Shown piece by piece: positions 51,801 through 62,623 of a stretch of DNA of 64,000 bases. Location: the NCBI GenBank assembly GCA_029891345.1, contig CM057002.1:16134295-16198294 (forward strand), read 5' to 3'. The stretch comes from Dryococelus australis. Taxonomy: Eukaryota; Arthropoda; Insecta; Phasmatodea; Phasmatidae. The notes below the pieces were generated by a model. It saw only the letters and a list, made by a program, of their open reading frames with translations, did not search any database and had not been told where the DNA came from. How positions within the stretch are numbered: the first letter of the stretch is position 1; each line of letters opens with the position of its first letter. Made by a program: the position numbers and the translations under genes.

Positions 51801-51898
51801 ATAATCTTGGCATTGAGTCTGACAGTCATAGAGAACCTTCCTCCGCGTTGATTACTTACCGTTAGTGGGGGTCTCTTTCTGACAGGGTGGCTGGCTGA

Positions 51899-52466
51899 CT
51901 TATGCCCCGTTCCACCATCGTGGTTCGTAACTCGATCCGAGATCGGATCTAAGATTGACACAAAACTGTTGCACCATTCAAGTTCAGAGCTGGACCTCAC
52001 ATCGAGATGAAGTTCATTTCGAACCGCCGAAATTGGCGGTTCGAAATCTCTATCCGAGATCAGCAGCCATCGTCGACAAATGTAGTTTGAAAATATGCCA
52101 ACAGATAGAACTATGTCCAATTGTTTTCGTGGGAAATTAAAACAACATTATACGCACTTGAATAATATTCAGTAAAATTCGTACAACAATAATTCACTTA
52201 AAACAGATAAAACATCGCACATCTAGTTCTATCTATAGTGAAAAATACACCTACTTCCATGACATCATATATTACGAACCAATAGCAAAATTTGTCTCAT
52301 AGTTAATTTCGATCTCTCACTTTGGAACCAAGATCGACGAATCGGAGATCCTGAATCATGAAATTTCGTTGGTGCAACACTTTTACGTTGGAATCAAGAT
52401 CAAACTGGATCCTGGTTCGGAACTAGGATCATTCGATCTCGGGTTGGGGAAGATGTTGGTGCAACC
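51899..52466. mobile_element. Fold-back element with long imperfect inverted arms
   Basis: The left side (CCGTTCCACCATCGTGGTTC, CTCGATCCGAGATCGGATCT, AAACTGTTGCACCATTCAAG) is mirrored on the right by TGGTGCAACACTTTTACGTT, GGATCCTGGTTCGGAACTAG and TTGGTGCAACC. Many GATC palindromes. A perfect hairpin lies inside at 52017-52046. ORFs over it are antisense pairs without motifs. The superfamily is not known. Confidence 0.5.
52017..52046. repeat. Perfect 12-bp hairpin
   Basis: TTTCGAACCGCC and GGCGGTTCGAAA around GAAATT, with no mismatch. TTCGAA is itself palindromic. Confidence 0.95.
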
Positions 52467-52527
52467 GAGCATTAGTGACACTAATGTTTTCCGCTATTAT
52501 TCATATTTTATTTTATTTCGTATAGGT

Positions 52528-52577
52528 TGTTTCAAATGTTCAGTGGTTATATAGGCACCACTGAATATCTGAAACAT
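52528..52577. repeat. Hairpin of 19-bp arms, possibly a transposon end
   Basis: GTTTCAAATGTTCAGTGGT and ACCACTGAATATCTGAAAC with a 9-base loop and two mismatches. It lies about 300 bp from the end of the mariner-like transposase fragment and could be the abutted termini of that element; this is inference. Confidence 0.5.
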
Positions 52578-52646
52578 CCAGCTTAAGTAGTGGGGTATTT
52601 AAACACTATTTTATGTTTCACAAAGTGTCCCTCGCTCCCGTTATTT

Positions 52647-52726
52647 GTGTAGTACAGTTGACGTGTCTTACATTTTACGTGTAGTACACTTGACGTGACT
52701 TACATTTTACGTGTAGTACACTTAAT
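52647..52726 (+). repeat. Tandem repeat, 32-bp unit, two and a half copies
   Basis: Unit starts GTGTAGTACAGTTGACGTG and ends TTACATTTTAC. Units 1 and 2 differ at two positions; a third unit stops after 16 bases at 52726. Confidence 0.93.
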
Positions 52727-52809
52727 CGAAATGGTTCAATGTCGCGTTTAAACACAAATTTGAATTACTTAATGTATTTAATGTAACTGACTACATTCAT
52801 ACTGAATGT

Positions 52810-53125
52810 CTTACATGATCTGTTCAAAATGTGCACCATTTGACCTTAAGCAGGCTGCGATATGTGATTAGTGGCGTCAGTTATCGCCTGTAGCAACTTG
52901 TTTCGTGCGTCTGATCGCCGTCAGCTGTAAACCCTACTCTTGAGGCAGCCCCAGAAGAAGGGTCCAACTGGGAGAGGTCTGGAGAGTGCGCCGGCCATGG
53001 GACTGGCCCGCCTCTTCCAGTCCTCCTGTGCAGATACTCAGCTGCTGCACCACGTACATTTCCGCTACAGTATTCGTAAACAAACACCATAGCTGCGTAC
53101 TCTACGTGTGTAAACATTCCTGGCA
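52810..53125 (-). pseudogene. Mariner-related (IS630-Tc1-mariner) transposase with large internal deletion
   Basis: On the minus strand the frame reads MFTHVEYAAMVFVYEYCSGN and VRGAAAEYLHRR. This is the N-terminal module seen in many insect transposases (consensus about YSNEEYADMVFVYG.C.GN, DUF4817-like), and it is followed immediately by TGRGGPVPWPAHSPDLSQLD, the C-terminal DDE region around the second catalytic aspartate (SPDL.PLDFFLWG). Roughly 200 residues between them are missing. After SQLDP the frame shifts; the continuation in another frame (FFWGCLKSRVYS-like) can be glimpsed, and KVKWCTF near 52830 fits the family's C terminus. An internally deleted, inactive DNA transposon. The open frame of 137 codons starts upstream at 53294, before the domain. 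Confidence 0.75.
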
Positions 53126-54048
53126 TTGTTACACAACCACACGCCTCGACACACTGACAAAGACAGGCCACGCCAGCCACACTAGAGTGTATGCGTACGG
53201 TCAGATTGGACACATTTTGAACAGCGTGCGTGGGACTTACGACATGAATGTAGTCAATTGCATTAGCGATATTTAGGGTAGCATTCATAGTCAAGTCTCA
53301 AGGCTGAGCTTAACACAGTCTTGGTCAAGACCATCTTATTTATCGAGGCAATGTTATTTCCACACTGAGGTTTACGTCTACAAACAAGACGATCTTCGTA
53401 AAGGCGGCGTGCTGAAGGCATAGCTTATTTTTACCACTTCCGGCTTGGTCAAGCACGAGCTGAATTAGAAACGAAACATGGCGGCCAGCCACGAAATAGA
53501 TATAAATAGGTACACTTTTTGTCACCACGGCGTAATATATGAATGATATTGTATGCAAATTGAAAAAGAAAGTATTGCAAAGATACAAAAAGTTAGTTAA
53601 AACGAATAAAGTGACAATGCGGTGAAAAATAACGAAATTGCTTTTCTCGCTTAGGAAAATATTGCGGACGAGTGTAAAGAGAGATTCTCAAGAAAAATGT
53701 ATGAATAATGTGACGTGTTTGCACGGACAGGTAAATACTAACTCGGCCGGCACACTAGAGTCGAGTGCATCATTTTTGAATAGAGGCACTGGAGAGACGA
53801 GCCTAGGCGCGGCCTTGCAGGCCGCGATGGCGGTGATGTTGCCTTGTAAGGCGGCGGCTGTGATGCCCGACTCTCACTATAGGCATTGGGCAAACACATT
53901 TTATACAACTTTTGAATAAAAAATACCGTGTACATCTTATTTATTTTTTCCAATGTTTGAATTTTATATTCAATTTAACACACAATATAATTGATAATAT
54001 TTTGTTTCTTCTTACTTACAAACGCTTATTGTAAATTATTAAAGTTTG
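53126..54048. other. Spacer, nothing firm
   Basis: ORFs at 53340-53588 (minus, 82 codons) and 53638-53919 (plus, 93 codons) carry no motif. CATGGCGGCCAGCC near 53478 is another ATGGCGGCC-type string. The segment 53740-53850 is locally GC-rich. Confidence 0.4.

Positions 54049-54078
<30 letters not shown>
54049..54078. repeat. A30 run
   Basis: Thirty consecutive A, then CT7. It may be the tail of an unrecognised retrotransposed element on the plus strand; nothing upstream supports a family. Confidence 0.95.
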
Positions 54079-54080
<2 letters not shown>

Positions 54081-54246
54081 TTTTTTAAATAAGCAAGTTA
54101 CATTGCGTTTCGCTATCTAGTTTGTACTTTGTAATTAGTTCTACTATGCGGATTACTTTCAAAAATTAATGGTAGCTGTAGAATTACAGTTCTGTAAATA
54201 TTTTCTCAGAGCAGAACAATTTGGATTTTCGTCCAATTGCGTAATT

Positions 54247-54788
54247 TATGCCGTGCCCAAAATGACAAATTAGTTATTTTGTAATTTGTCATTTCGTAAG
54301 TTTTAATTCGGACATTGTCGACAGTCACTTGTTTAGTTCTAGCTGCAACGCATTTCATTTTTACATTAACAATGAAAAATATATTTATATCTAAATTTAA
54401 TGCTTAGAGGGACGTAATATTTCTACAGTCGTCACCGGAATGCTGCGAATACGATAGTAAACAAGAAAATAATAAATTATGCAATAACGACTTTATATAG
54501 GCTATAATGAAAGAATAGAGCTAATATTTACTTACTTTTTAAAACATGGTGAGTGTATTTTATCAACAATTATTTGTTTCAGAAAACATGTTATTTGCGC
54601 ATTCGCGCATGTATTTTGAAGATGAAAAACAACATGGCGCTGATTTTGTAATTTTGTATTTTTGCTAACATCCGCCAGTTACAAAATACGAAATGCCAAA
54701 TTACCAAATACGTTACCACTTTTGTATACAAAATCGAGTCAAGTGATCATTTTGTAAACAAAATTTGCAGTTTCGGGCACGGCCTAAA
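54247..54788. mobile_element. TIR element of about 540 bp with GCCGTGCCC ends
   Basis: Left TTTATGCCGTGCCCAAAATG and right TTTCGGGCACGGCCTAAA. Subterminal words TTTGTAATTTGTCATTTCGT on the left and ACAAAATACGAAATGCCAAA on the right continue the inverted similarity. ATGGCGC at about 54634. No ORF. The GGCCGTG terminus is like that of the element at 61613; PIF/Harbinger is possible but not proven. Confidence 0.75.
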
Positions 54789-55469
54789 TCATTCAAATCA
54801 ACCTAGCATATGCTTTGTTATTGCCATATTGCAGAAATCTTCACTAGTTCGACGTATCAATTTATCTTATCAGCGTCCGCCTTTTAGAAACCGTCTCAAG
54901 TCACCTCTTCAGTGGACTCGGCGAAGATGAGTTTGTTTTTCGTTTTAAGCAAGGTCTCAATTCCTATGAAACGTGATTCGCAATCGCTATCTCAAGCAGT
55001 GATTGAGACAAGCTTAAGTAATGTTCATGAAATGTAAATACGAACTTAAGGTTGTCTTGACGAACCTAGTGCTTAAGATATGTTTATAAATATCGCCCTT
55101 AGTGATTCCAATTTGTGTCTTTATTGCTATTACGTTCCTGTAACTCTGAAATGGGGCTATATAGCCTACTTGTGTATATGGTTGCCAGTAACCTGTGTAA
55201 CACACTGCTGAAATATGTTGGGAGTCGCGGAACACACCAGACATGTGGTGGTTCCTTTGAAGTGGGCGTGCCCATTAGCTGATTGCCTGCATGAGGCGAG
55301 TCTGTGTGACGGCCTTTATGTCTCATTGTTTACTACGCGTTGCAAAGTTTCGCGCTCTATGTGGCTGTGCCAACACTCACGAGGAAACAATTAGGGTTAT
55401 AAGAAGTATAATTACACACGCGTATATAATGCTGTTTGATCTCGTCTAAAATAAGTCAATTACAATCAA
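54789..55469. other. Spacer, nothing recognised
   Basis: Contains GTCTCAAGTCACCTC and other AGTC/TCAAG words near 54890-55020. Small minus-strand ORFs without motifs at 55014-55326. Confidence 0.4.
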
Positions 55470-55965
55470 TATTGTATTGTAAAGGCTATTAAGAGTCGCA
55501 TGTACTGGAAACGTTTTCTGTGATATCGTTTTTTGCGCGTAAACGCGTATCTCAGATAATAAAAGTTCTGGAAAAATGACTTTTTGTCAGAAAAGATACA
55601 AAGAATCATTATCTATGGCCCTATTATTTTACTTTTGTCATATTAAGTGTATACTTGGAGAAAAAACTTCGTGAAAATGGTCAAATATCGCATTTTGAAA
55701 ACTTGCCTATGCAGTTTCCTTAAGCGGCAAGAGAAAAGTACAAAGATACGGGCGTAGTTTAATATGCGGGCTTTCATCGCGTGTAATAAAATCCTACTGT
55801 TAGATATAACTTGCACAGTACAGCGTCATGATGGAAACACAGCACGCCTTGCGCGTAGGAGCGATGAGGCGCAGAAGTGCGTGTTAGTGTCGCCCGTATC
55901 GCTCCCTCGCTTCTTGAACTTGGACGCGCAGCGCCATAGTCTTCTTAACGTTCCCCTGTTTTATG
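55470..55965 (-). repeat. Family H, longest reverse copy
   Basis: Reverse complement of 3455-3930 over nearly the whole length: TGGTCAAATATCGCATTTTG, AACTTGCCTATGCAGTTTCC, CGGCAAGAGAAAAGTACAAA, TTTCATCGCGTGTAATAAAA, CTTGCGCGTAGGAGCGATGA, CTTGAACTTGGACGCGCAG. Together with 3455 it defines a family length near 490 bp. Confidence 0.75.
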
Positions 55966-55971
55966 CCTTAA

Positions 55972-56122
55972 GGCCTATCAGGGGACGGCTTACAAACTAA
56001 CTTATAACCTAACTTAAACTTACCTTACCTAGCCTAACTTAAACTTACCTTACTTAGGATTCGAACTCAGAACCTCCCGCGCCCACTGGCGGCGCACCAA
56101 CCGACTGCGCCACGGGAGGTCG
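55972..56122 (-). mobile_element. SINE-gamma, tRNA-derived, with TTAGG-like tail
   Basis: Minus strand: GACCTCCCGTGGCGCAGTCG with GTTGGTGCGCC (A-box region), then GCGGGAGGTTCTGAGTTCGA ATCC (B box GAGTTCGAATCC), followed by two copies of a motif containing AAGGTAAGTTTAAGTTAGG. The head could fold as a tRNA acceptor and D arm, but the 3' side is not tRNA, so it is a SINE and not a tRNA gene. Single copy in this window. Confidence 0.65.
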
Positions 56123-56270
56123 GCTAAATTACAATAAAAAAATTATCTTTACGTGTAACTATTTTCACAGTTTGTGCTGGAAATACCCCAAGTAGAGAGA
56201 TTTCCCATCAAAAATTTGATGTCAAAATGCTCCGTTATATGGGGACATGTTTGTAGTAAAATGCGTACGT

Positions 56271-56497
56271 GAGTGAGTGAAGAGATTTTGACGGCTCTGA
56301 ACAGCGAGGTCTTGATAGTCGATGAGGATGACTGAGGTATGGAGCGGCGCCGGAGAAACGGGAGATCCCTGAGAAAATCCGCCGACAGTGCCATCGTCCG
56401 GCACTTGCGGAAACCCGGGAGTAACCCGGCCGGGGATTGAAACCGGTCTGCCTTGGTAGGAGACGAACAGGCTAGCCGCTCGGCCACCGCGGCCCCG
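56271..56497 (-). mobile_element. SINE-alpha, full copy with target duplications
   Basis: Minus strand starts GGGGCCGCGGTGGCCGAGCG, then GGTTAGCCTGTTCGTCTCC (head), CCGGTTTCAATCCCCGGCCG (B box), and the body to CTTCACTCACTCAC. Flanks AAATGCGTACGT (56259-56270) and AAATGCGTATGT (56498-56509) form a 12-bp target duplication with one mismatch, pointing to a fairly recent insertion. Confidence 0.93.
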
Positions 56498-56509
56498 AAA
56501 TGCGTATGT

Positions 56510-57384
56510 AAGCGACACCCAGTGTTGCAAGATCAACCACCGCAAAATCCATGTGCAGCGCCGTCCCTAGCGAAAGCGAAGCCAGGTCGAACAACTCTGC
56601 GAGGTCCTTACTTTCCAAAGTAGTTAAGGCCACGATGTATCCCATTTATACAGCTTTTGTAAGAATTTATTTTTTGAACCCAAACGATAGCCAATATGGT
56701 GAAATTCTCTTACAAATTGTTTTTATTATGTAGTCATTTTTTCAACATAAAAAACTGTAATAATTTTTAACTAATTATTAAATAAACAAAATTTTTGTTA
56801 ATTAATTAGATAAAGTATACAGTATTTTATGTAGGAAAAATTAGACTATATAATAAGAAGCATCTGTAACAAAATTGTAAGAGGTTTTTGTGATATCGGC
56901 CCCCGTTTGGTTTCAAAAAAAAATAATTCTCGCAAAACCTGTAGAAATGGGAGATCGTGGCCTTAAATTCCCCCTCTTCTTACAACGCAGTTATTTTTCA
57001 AACAAAATGCCCATGCCTCGCGCCTATAATTTTGATGAAACATTTTGCATTTTATAAATAAATACGTTTAAATATGTATATTTTATCTGAAATATATAAC
57101 TCACAACCAGACGAGTATTCAAATAATTTTATTAAATAAAAAAGATGTCTCTTCTGGGTGCTAGGCCCTGTGTGGCTGCAGCTTTTTCTCTCTCGCAAGG
57201 ACAATAGACAAAACAGCGCTGTGCACAACTCTAGCTAGAATGCAACATTGTAGTACATGATCAAGCACAATTCTAAATTAGATCAGTTTTCCTACATATA
57301 TTTTCATACGTTTCCGCAGTCAACGTCCTTTTTCTGAGAGTGTAGTTATTTTGCTTTATTTGAAGGACATAGTCAAAGTCCTGC
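56510..57384. other. AT-rich spacer, nothing recognised
   Basis: No repeat match. The 60-codon ORF at 56551-56733 is featureless. Confidence 0.45.
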
Positions 57385-57715
57385 TAAGTTCTACATCCAG
57401 GCTGTTACCTCAGCCTCACAAGCAAAGCTTACCAAGTTTAGACAATAATCGCGCCAACGTGAGGATTATTTCTCACTAGCTATTGCTAACTCATTTATTT
57501 CCCCCCTGTTGTTATATTAATTTATACATAAAATGTAAGTAAAAGTTCAAGTTAACAAAAATTTGATATTTTTACGTTAACGGACGTATAAAACGCTTGG
57601 GTGATACCAACATAACATATTCAGGAGACGACCAGGCACAACATACTTGCGGTGATTTTTCAAAGGTTCGATTAAAAATAAATGTGAAGACGCTGGGACA
57701 GACTACACTAAGGTT
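57385..57715 (+). repeat. Family F repeat
   Basis: AAGTTCTACATCCAGGCTGT, then AAAATGTAAGTAAAAGTTCA, ACGTATAAAACGCTTGGGTG, ACATATTCAGGAGACGACCA, TTTCAAAGGTTCGATTAAAA and ATGTGAAGACGC align with 60790-61205 and 31000-31395. Confidence 0.6.
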
Positions 57716-58225
57716 GATTCTACTCAGGTAAAATAGGGAACATTTACGCCTCTATAGTCCATTCCCGATTTGAAGCGACTTATGAAAAAAAACACTAGAC
57801 AAAACATGTCAACCTGTTTTTTCAATGACATGTATTATTGAGTGAATAAAACTTTACCTTAATATCTTCTACAACTTATAATATTTATTTCTTTTTAAAT
57901 ATGAATTAACAACAGCGAGAGCAGCGACGTGTTGGCAACGGCCGGTAAGAAATAGTTCACAGTTAAAATATTATTTTAACCTCGTTTGTTAGTATACTAT
58001 TTGTAAATTAAACGGTGCCTATTGAAATATTTAAATATTTAGGTAGCCCCGATGGCAACATATATCATTTTTACAGTTTAAAATAATAGCGGAAAATATC
58101 GTGAGTAGGCCGTACTGGTATGGTGTTTTATCGAGCGAGAGCAATTTTGAAGCAATTGTCTGCGTAGCGAGCTTTGTCGCTCTCTCTCCCTCCCACCTTC
58201 CTTCCTTCCTCACCACATCTTTCTT
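57716..58225. other. Spacer
   Basis: No feature recognised. CT-rich stretch at 58180-58222. Confidence 0.45.
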
Positions 58226-58309
58226 TGTCTGTTTCACACTCGGGAAGTTGCACTCGGCGAGTACGCGTGTCTGTTTCACACTCGGGAAGTTGCACTTGGC
58301 TAGTACGCG
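58226..58309 (+). repeat. Tandem duplication, two 42-bp units
   Basis: Both units start TGTCTGTTTCACACTCGGGA and end GTACGCG. They differ at two positions. The ORFs across both copies repeat 14 residues. Confidence 0.95.
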
Positions 58310-60082
58310 TGAAATTGTATGTTTTCAACTGTAGCATATTTCATACTTATTGCAGCAAAATAATGATTTACAACTGAAAAGAGATTTTAATGTTTGAATA
58401 TTTATTTTAATATATTTATATATGATGGCGGGGCAGAAACAAAGTGAAGTTGGTAGACGTGGCGAGCCGTGATGTCATGGCGTGTTGCTGTTTTACCAAA
58501 CGAAGCGTAAATTATACTTACTCCGAAAAACATTTCAATTACCACATCACGTTTGTAGACGTGGTGTTTATTAAACCTACCTAGGCAAGTTACGATGTTG
58601 TGATAAATCTGTGTTTCCACGGCAGTAATAAATATACTGTGACGTGTGTTTCGTTAATCATTGCGCCTTTGAAATGGCGTGCCTTTGTGCATCGTGGTCG
58701 ATATGCTGCCCCTGTGTGTGCGTGATTTGAAATATTTGACGAGTACTATTTATACGTTGTAAATGTGAACTGTTTTTATGACAAAAGTTATTTATTTACA
58801 TCCACGTCTGTTTATTTATCACAACGTTGTACCTTTGCCCTGGTGGGTGTTTGAAACACAGTCTTGTAACGTGATTTACCACCAATCCCAACAAAATAAC
58901 CAAGCCCAATCCCAATAAATTTCAATAAACCTAATACACAGTAATTAACAATACATATAAATGTTAGTAGAATAAAAGTTACAGTAGGCATATTTGTGTG
59001 CATATTCACCGCTATATTTTAAGTTTCTATAACAAGAAATGAGCGACACGAGTTGCGTGCTTGATTTTAATGTCGCTTTTTCGTTGGACTCTCTATTCCT
59101 TCGTTATTCGAACTGAGGCTGTCCTTTTAAAGAAATAACCCAACACATATCAATAACAAAAGGTTAAATACTACAGTTCATTACCCCGCAGTTGTAACAG
59201 TGTTTAACACAGTCGCGGCAAAATATTAACGTGCATTACGTAACCGTAGGAACTATCGTTAATTCAGTCATTTTTAAAACGTCATAAAGCTGACCTAAAT
59301 AATGTTATAGGCGTAAACTGTGAATATTCGTACTAAATGATTTTTGAAATAGACCTAAGACACGATTATTTGAAAAGCTGCAAACTGTAAGCAACACATT
59401 TGACAGGTATAAAAGTAGAAGTCACATTTCAAAGTTTATTTTTAGGTTTAGCGAAAGTATATGAACACATGTACACACAATGACATGTAAACATTGATTT
59501 TGACAGATGCTACATGGCAATATTTGTTTACATTTGGCGGAAGGATATGAAACGGGCCTGCAAGTATATATTTAGCGGCTCCGAGAAAGTTGCTTCCAAT
59601 GGGGAATGGACTATAGGTGCGCAGTGTTCCAAAGAGGTCACTTAATTAAAATTTTAAGCTACGTGAATAATATAAAGGAACGATTTGACTTAGTTATCAA
59701 GTTGTTTTATACTTTATTTATGACTTTTGCAATTATTTTGTTTCTTAACGTAGAAAATAGAGAAAATCCGGTACACATGCGACACCAGCGCTTTCCTAGC
59801 GGCGAAAAATTTCGATTCCAGACTTTTAACATTGATCTTCGCAAACTGAGTTTACTATAGCAAGAAGTCCGCAGTTTGTGAGGCAGGATTGGCGACGCGT
59901 GGGCCGTGACAACGCTAGGGAACAGTGGCAACACTGCCGCTCGGCCGACAAGGTTGGCGCCCCTCCACTTCACCCGTGTTCAAGGTCAAGTCATCCCGCC
60001 CACCTGTGCTCCACAATCCCACATCTGGATCTGGGGCCTGAGCTTACCCGCCCCACACACACTGCACACAAATTTTTACTAA
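58310..60082. other. Intergenic, nothing recognised
   Basis: GATGGCGGGGCAG at about 58424 and GGTAGACGTGGCGAG may belong to a small TIR element (compare GTAGACGTGGTGTTTATTAA at 58555), but arms are not convincing. ORFs of 65-88 codons lack motifs. 59880-60050 is locally GC-richer. Confidence 0.35.
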
Positions 60083-60465
60083 ATCAACCTCCGAAAAAAG
60101 TCACTGCTCCTGCCTGTATATATTTTAACTTGAGCACTGAGTAACATTCGCCCAGTAAAGTTGGCAACGAAGGATGGAAAGTAGTTCCATATCTTAACGT
60201 AGACTACAAAGGGTCAGGTAACCATTTGTGATAACTTAAATTTTTTCTTCACTTTTTTTTTGTGCATCAAAGCGTAAAAATTAATATAGATTTGTAAAAT
60301 ATGTTCTTTTCTAATTTCACAGTTTCACTTGACCCACGTATGAATAAAGTGATGAGGCCCGCGACAATGTTAATTGTACACAGGGCGGAAGAATACACGA
60401 CGTGCATAAACGTAGATCATAAGCAGGGCTTCAAAAGTGATAATTTTACCGTGAACAGCCTACAT
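60083..60465 (+). mobile_element. Family A MITE, left TIR missing
   Basis: Starts AATCAACCTCCGAAAAAAGT rather than at the TIR. It then follows 35513: CACTGCTCCTGCCTGTATAT, AGTAAAGTTGGCAACGAAGG, GGAAAGTAGTTCCATATCTT, AATAAAGTGATGAGGCCCGC, GTAGATCATAAGCAGGGCTT, ending TTTTACCGTGAACAGCCTA. Confidence 0.8.
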
Positions 60466-60789
60466 GCAAGTTTCATCTTCTATAATTATAGCTAGTGACT
60501 TTTCGCATAAAAATATGAGTACACGGTAGACTTCAATACTATAAGCAACCAACGGTAGTTTGTCTATTGTCATTGGTTGATGTCTGCTTGAGAAGGCGTT
60601 TTCATATTTGACCGGGCAACTCAGAATTCGGCAACATCGGCACGGCTCCTTCGTGATTTGTATGTAGGCAGTTAACATGTGTCAAAGAGGAATTCAATCA
60701 ATCAAGATAGGTAAACGAACCCACAGTGTTTTGAAGTATAACTTGTCTTGAAATCTTCTGAAATTTCACTAACCCTATCTATAATCCGT
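60466..60789. other. Spacer with a possible family D scrap
   Basis: ATTGGTTGATGTCTGCTTGA, GACCGGGCAACTCAGAATTC, CACAGTGTTTTGAAGTATAA and GTCTTGAAATCTTCTGAAAT recall family D interior words in order, but no TIR is left. Confidence 0.4.
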
Positions 60790-61205
60790 TCACCGTTACT
60801 TTGCACTTTTCTTTAGTACTGCTGAAGTTCTACTTCCAGGATATTATTCCGCCTCATGCTAGTTAAGTCTAGAGAATTACACCAAAGGATAACGCACCGA
60901 ATTCGTGCGCAACTAGTTATAATAATATTTTGCATAAGAACTATTTGTTACTAGGCGCTATCTACGCAAATGTTTTCTCCCTGTTGTATTCATATATATT
61001 AATAAATTTAATAGTGTGATTTATAAGTAAAATATAGCCAAAACTTGTATTTAACCAAACGTAAGATACTTTTATATTGACAGTAGTATATAATGCTTGT
61101 GATACGTAGCATATAAAGGAAATAACTAAACACATAATACATGAGGAGATTTTTCTGAGGTTTGATTTTTTTTTAATTTGAAGAAACCGCAATTATACTA
61201 TACCC
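60790..61205 (+). repeat. Family F repeat
   Basis: CACTTTTCTTTAGTACTGCT, GAAGTTCTACTTCCAGG, AGAGAATTACACCAAAGGAT, AATTCGTGCGCAACTAGTTA, TTTTGCATAAGAACTATTTG and GAAGAAACCGCAATTATACT match 30985-31395 in order. Confidence 0.65.
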
Positions 61206-61612
61206 GTGTACCCAAACTCGTCCACGGCCGATAATTGCAGTCAAAATCACATAAGTCAACAGCGACGAACGTGTTTGTGTTCACATTTGAATTTTCAACA
61301 AAACTACACTTTTGCTTGAGTAAATACTTTTTACGAACATCAGTGTTTGCTCATTTGATAAAACAAGGTTATATGAAGTTTAAAATGCATCTCAAAGCAC
61401 GTGTTTATTTACATGAGCAGTTTTCTAACCTCAAATCGTACCCATGTTGTCGGCAGTTCGTGATATCGGCAGGAAAGTATTCCAATGTTGGAACAGCTAC
61501 TGCGCAGCTAGATCGAGTACTCTATCCCGTGGTCTCTACGGGGAGGAAAGAGTTAATTAGGTGAATTATGAGCACGACAAATCATACCACTACCCTTTAT
61601 AACAACACTAAG
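61206..61612. other. Spacer, nothing recognised
   Basis: The 109-codon ORF at 61235-61564 carries no motif known to me. Confidence 0.4.
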
Positions 61613-61837
61613 GCCGTGTTTCAATTAACTGTTATAGTATTTAGTAGCTTTCAGCTCGGACGCCGTCGATATTCCTTGTTCAGCGATGGTTGCGATTTCG
61701 TAATTTAGTATTTCAGTAAGTTTCGTTACATACTAAAAACTATCAAACTACAATTTCAAATACGTCATCGTTTTATTCGACTAATTCGGGACACGTGACC
61801 TCCTAGTAAACTAAAAGTACCAATTCGAACACGGCGA
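61613..61837. mobile_element. Small TIR element, GGCCGTGTT ends
   Basis: Left GGCCGTGTTTCAATTAACTG and right AGTACCAATTCGAACACGGC, an inverted repeat of about 20 bp with gaps. Interior inverted words AGTATTTAGTAGCTTT and TAGTAAACTAAAAGTA continue it. 225 bp. No coding capacity. Similar terminus to the 54247 element. Confidence 0.65.
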
Positions 61838-62001
61838 GAATTAGTGCTTAGAAATGAAGCAAACAGGTGTCTGTCTTGCCAGCTGCACATGCCACCAAGA
61901 TTACGTCACCGACCAGATGCAGTAGGCTCCAATAGTCGCCTGGTAACACTGCCAGCTGGTAGCCCAGCCAATAGGGTATCTTCCTCCACCTAGCCAACGG
62001 A

Positions 62002-62284
62002 TAGAGTCACCTGTTTTTTCGCGAAAAGATTAACGCGAAGCATGCTCCAATGTCCTAAGGCTTACGTGCAGTTTACCTATGGGTATTGGCAATGTGTCTT
62101 CGTCGGGAGACAGTTCCTTACCTGACCGGGCCAATCAGAAGTAGGTAGTTCCGACACTGATTGTTCGTGATTCGAGGGCAGACACCTGTAATGCATGACA
62201 GCCAGTCACGGAAGTGGATTTCGGCAATAGTGTTTTGGAGTGCCAGAAGTCCTGAAATCTTTTCGCTAAAAACAGGTGGACCTA
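62002..62284 (+). mobile_element. Family D hAT-type MITE
   Basis: Left TAGAGTCACCTGTTTTTTCG, right GCTAAAAACAGGTGGACCTA. Flanks CCAACGGA and CAAATGGA agree at 6 of 8 positions. The interior TACGTGCAGTTTACCTATGG, GGGAGACAGTTCCTTACCTG and AATAGTGTTTTGGAGT matches 28969. 283 bp. The older of the two D copies by TIR and duplication divergence. Confidence 0.88.
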
Positions 62285-62623
62285 CAAATGGAGCATAAGG
62301 CCCATTGCCAGAGCCCCGAGTGACAAGTCAGTGAGTGGACACGGCCATATCAAAGGAACCACCGAGTAGCTTTTTCACTTCTGCACGCGTGTCAGTAAGT
62401 CCTTACAAAGCGAAGCGAAATATAAAAGGTCAGCAACGCCGTACTTACCAATTACAAACTGTTTTATGAGTTTTGGTCCATATTCATTGCAAATCTTTCC
62501 AGTATTTATGGATGGATAAATATAGGAGTTGGTTTTTTCTCATCAGATCTAGTGATTTTGAAAGATTCTCGGGTGGCCAAATTTAATATTTGCGTTAGTT
62601 AATAAAAAAAAACAGAGAAGTTA
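62285..62623. other. Spacer
   Basis: No feature recognised. Confidence 0.45.

Noticed and set aside
55972-56122. A functional tRNA gene
   Set aside because: The A and B boxes are present but no complete cloverleaf or T-run terminator could be built, and the sequence continues as a SINE tail.
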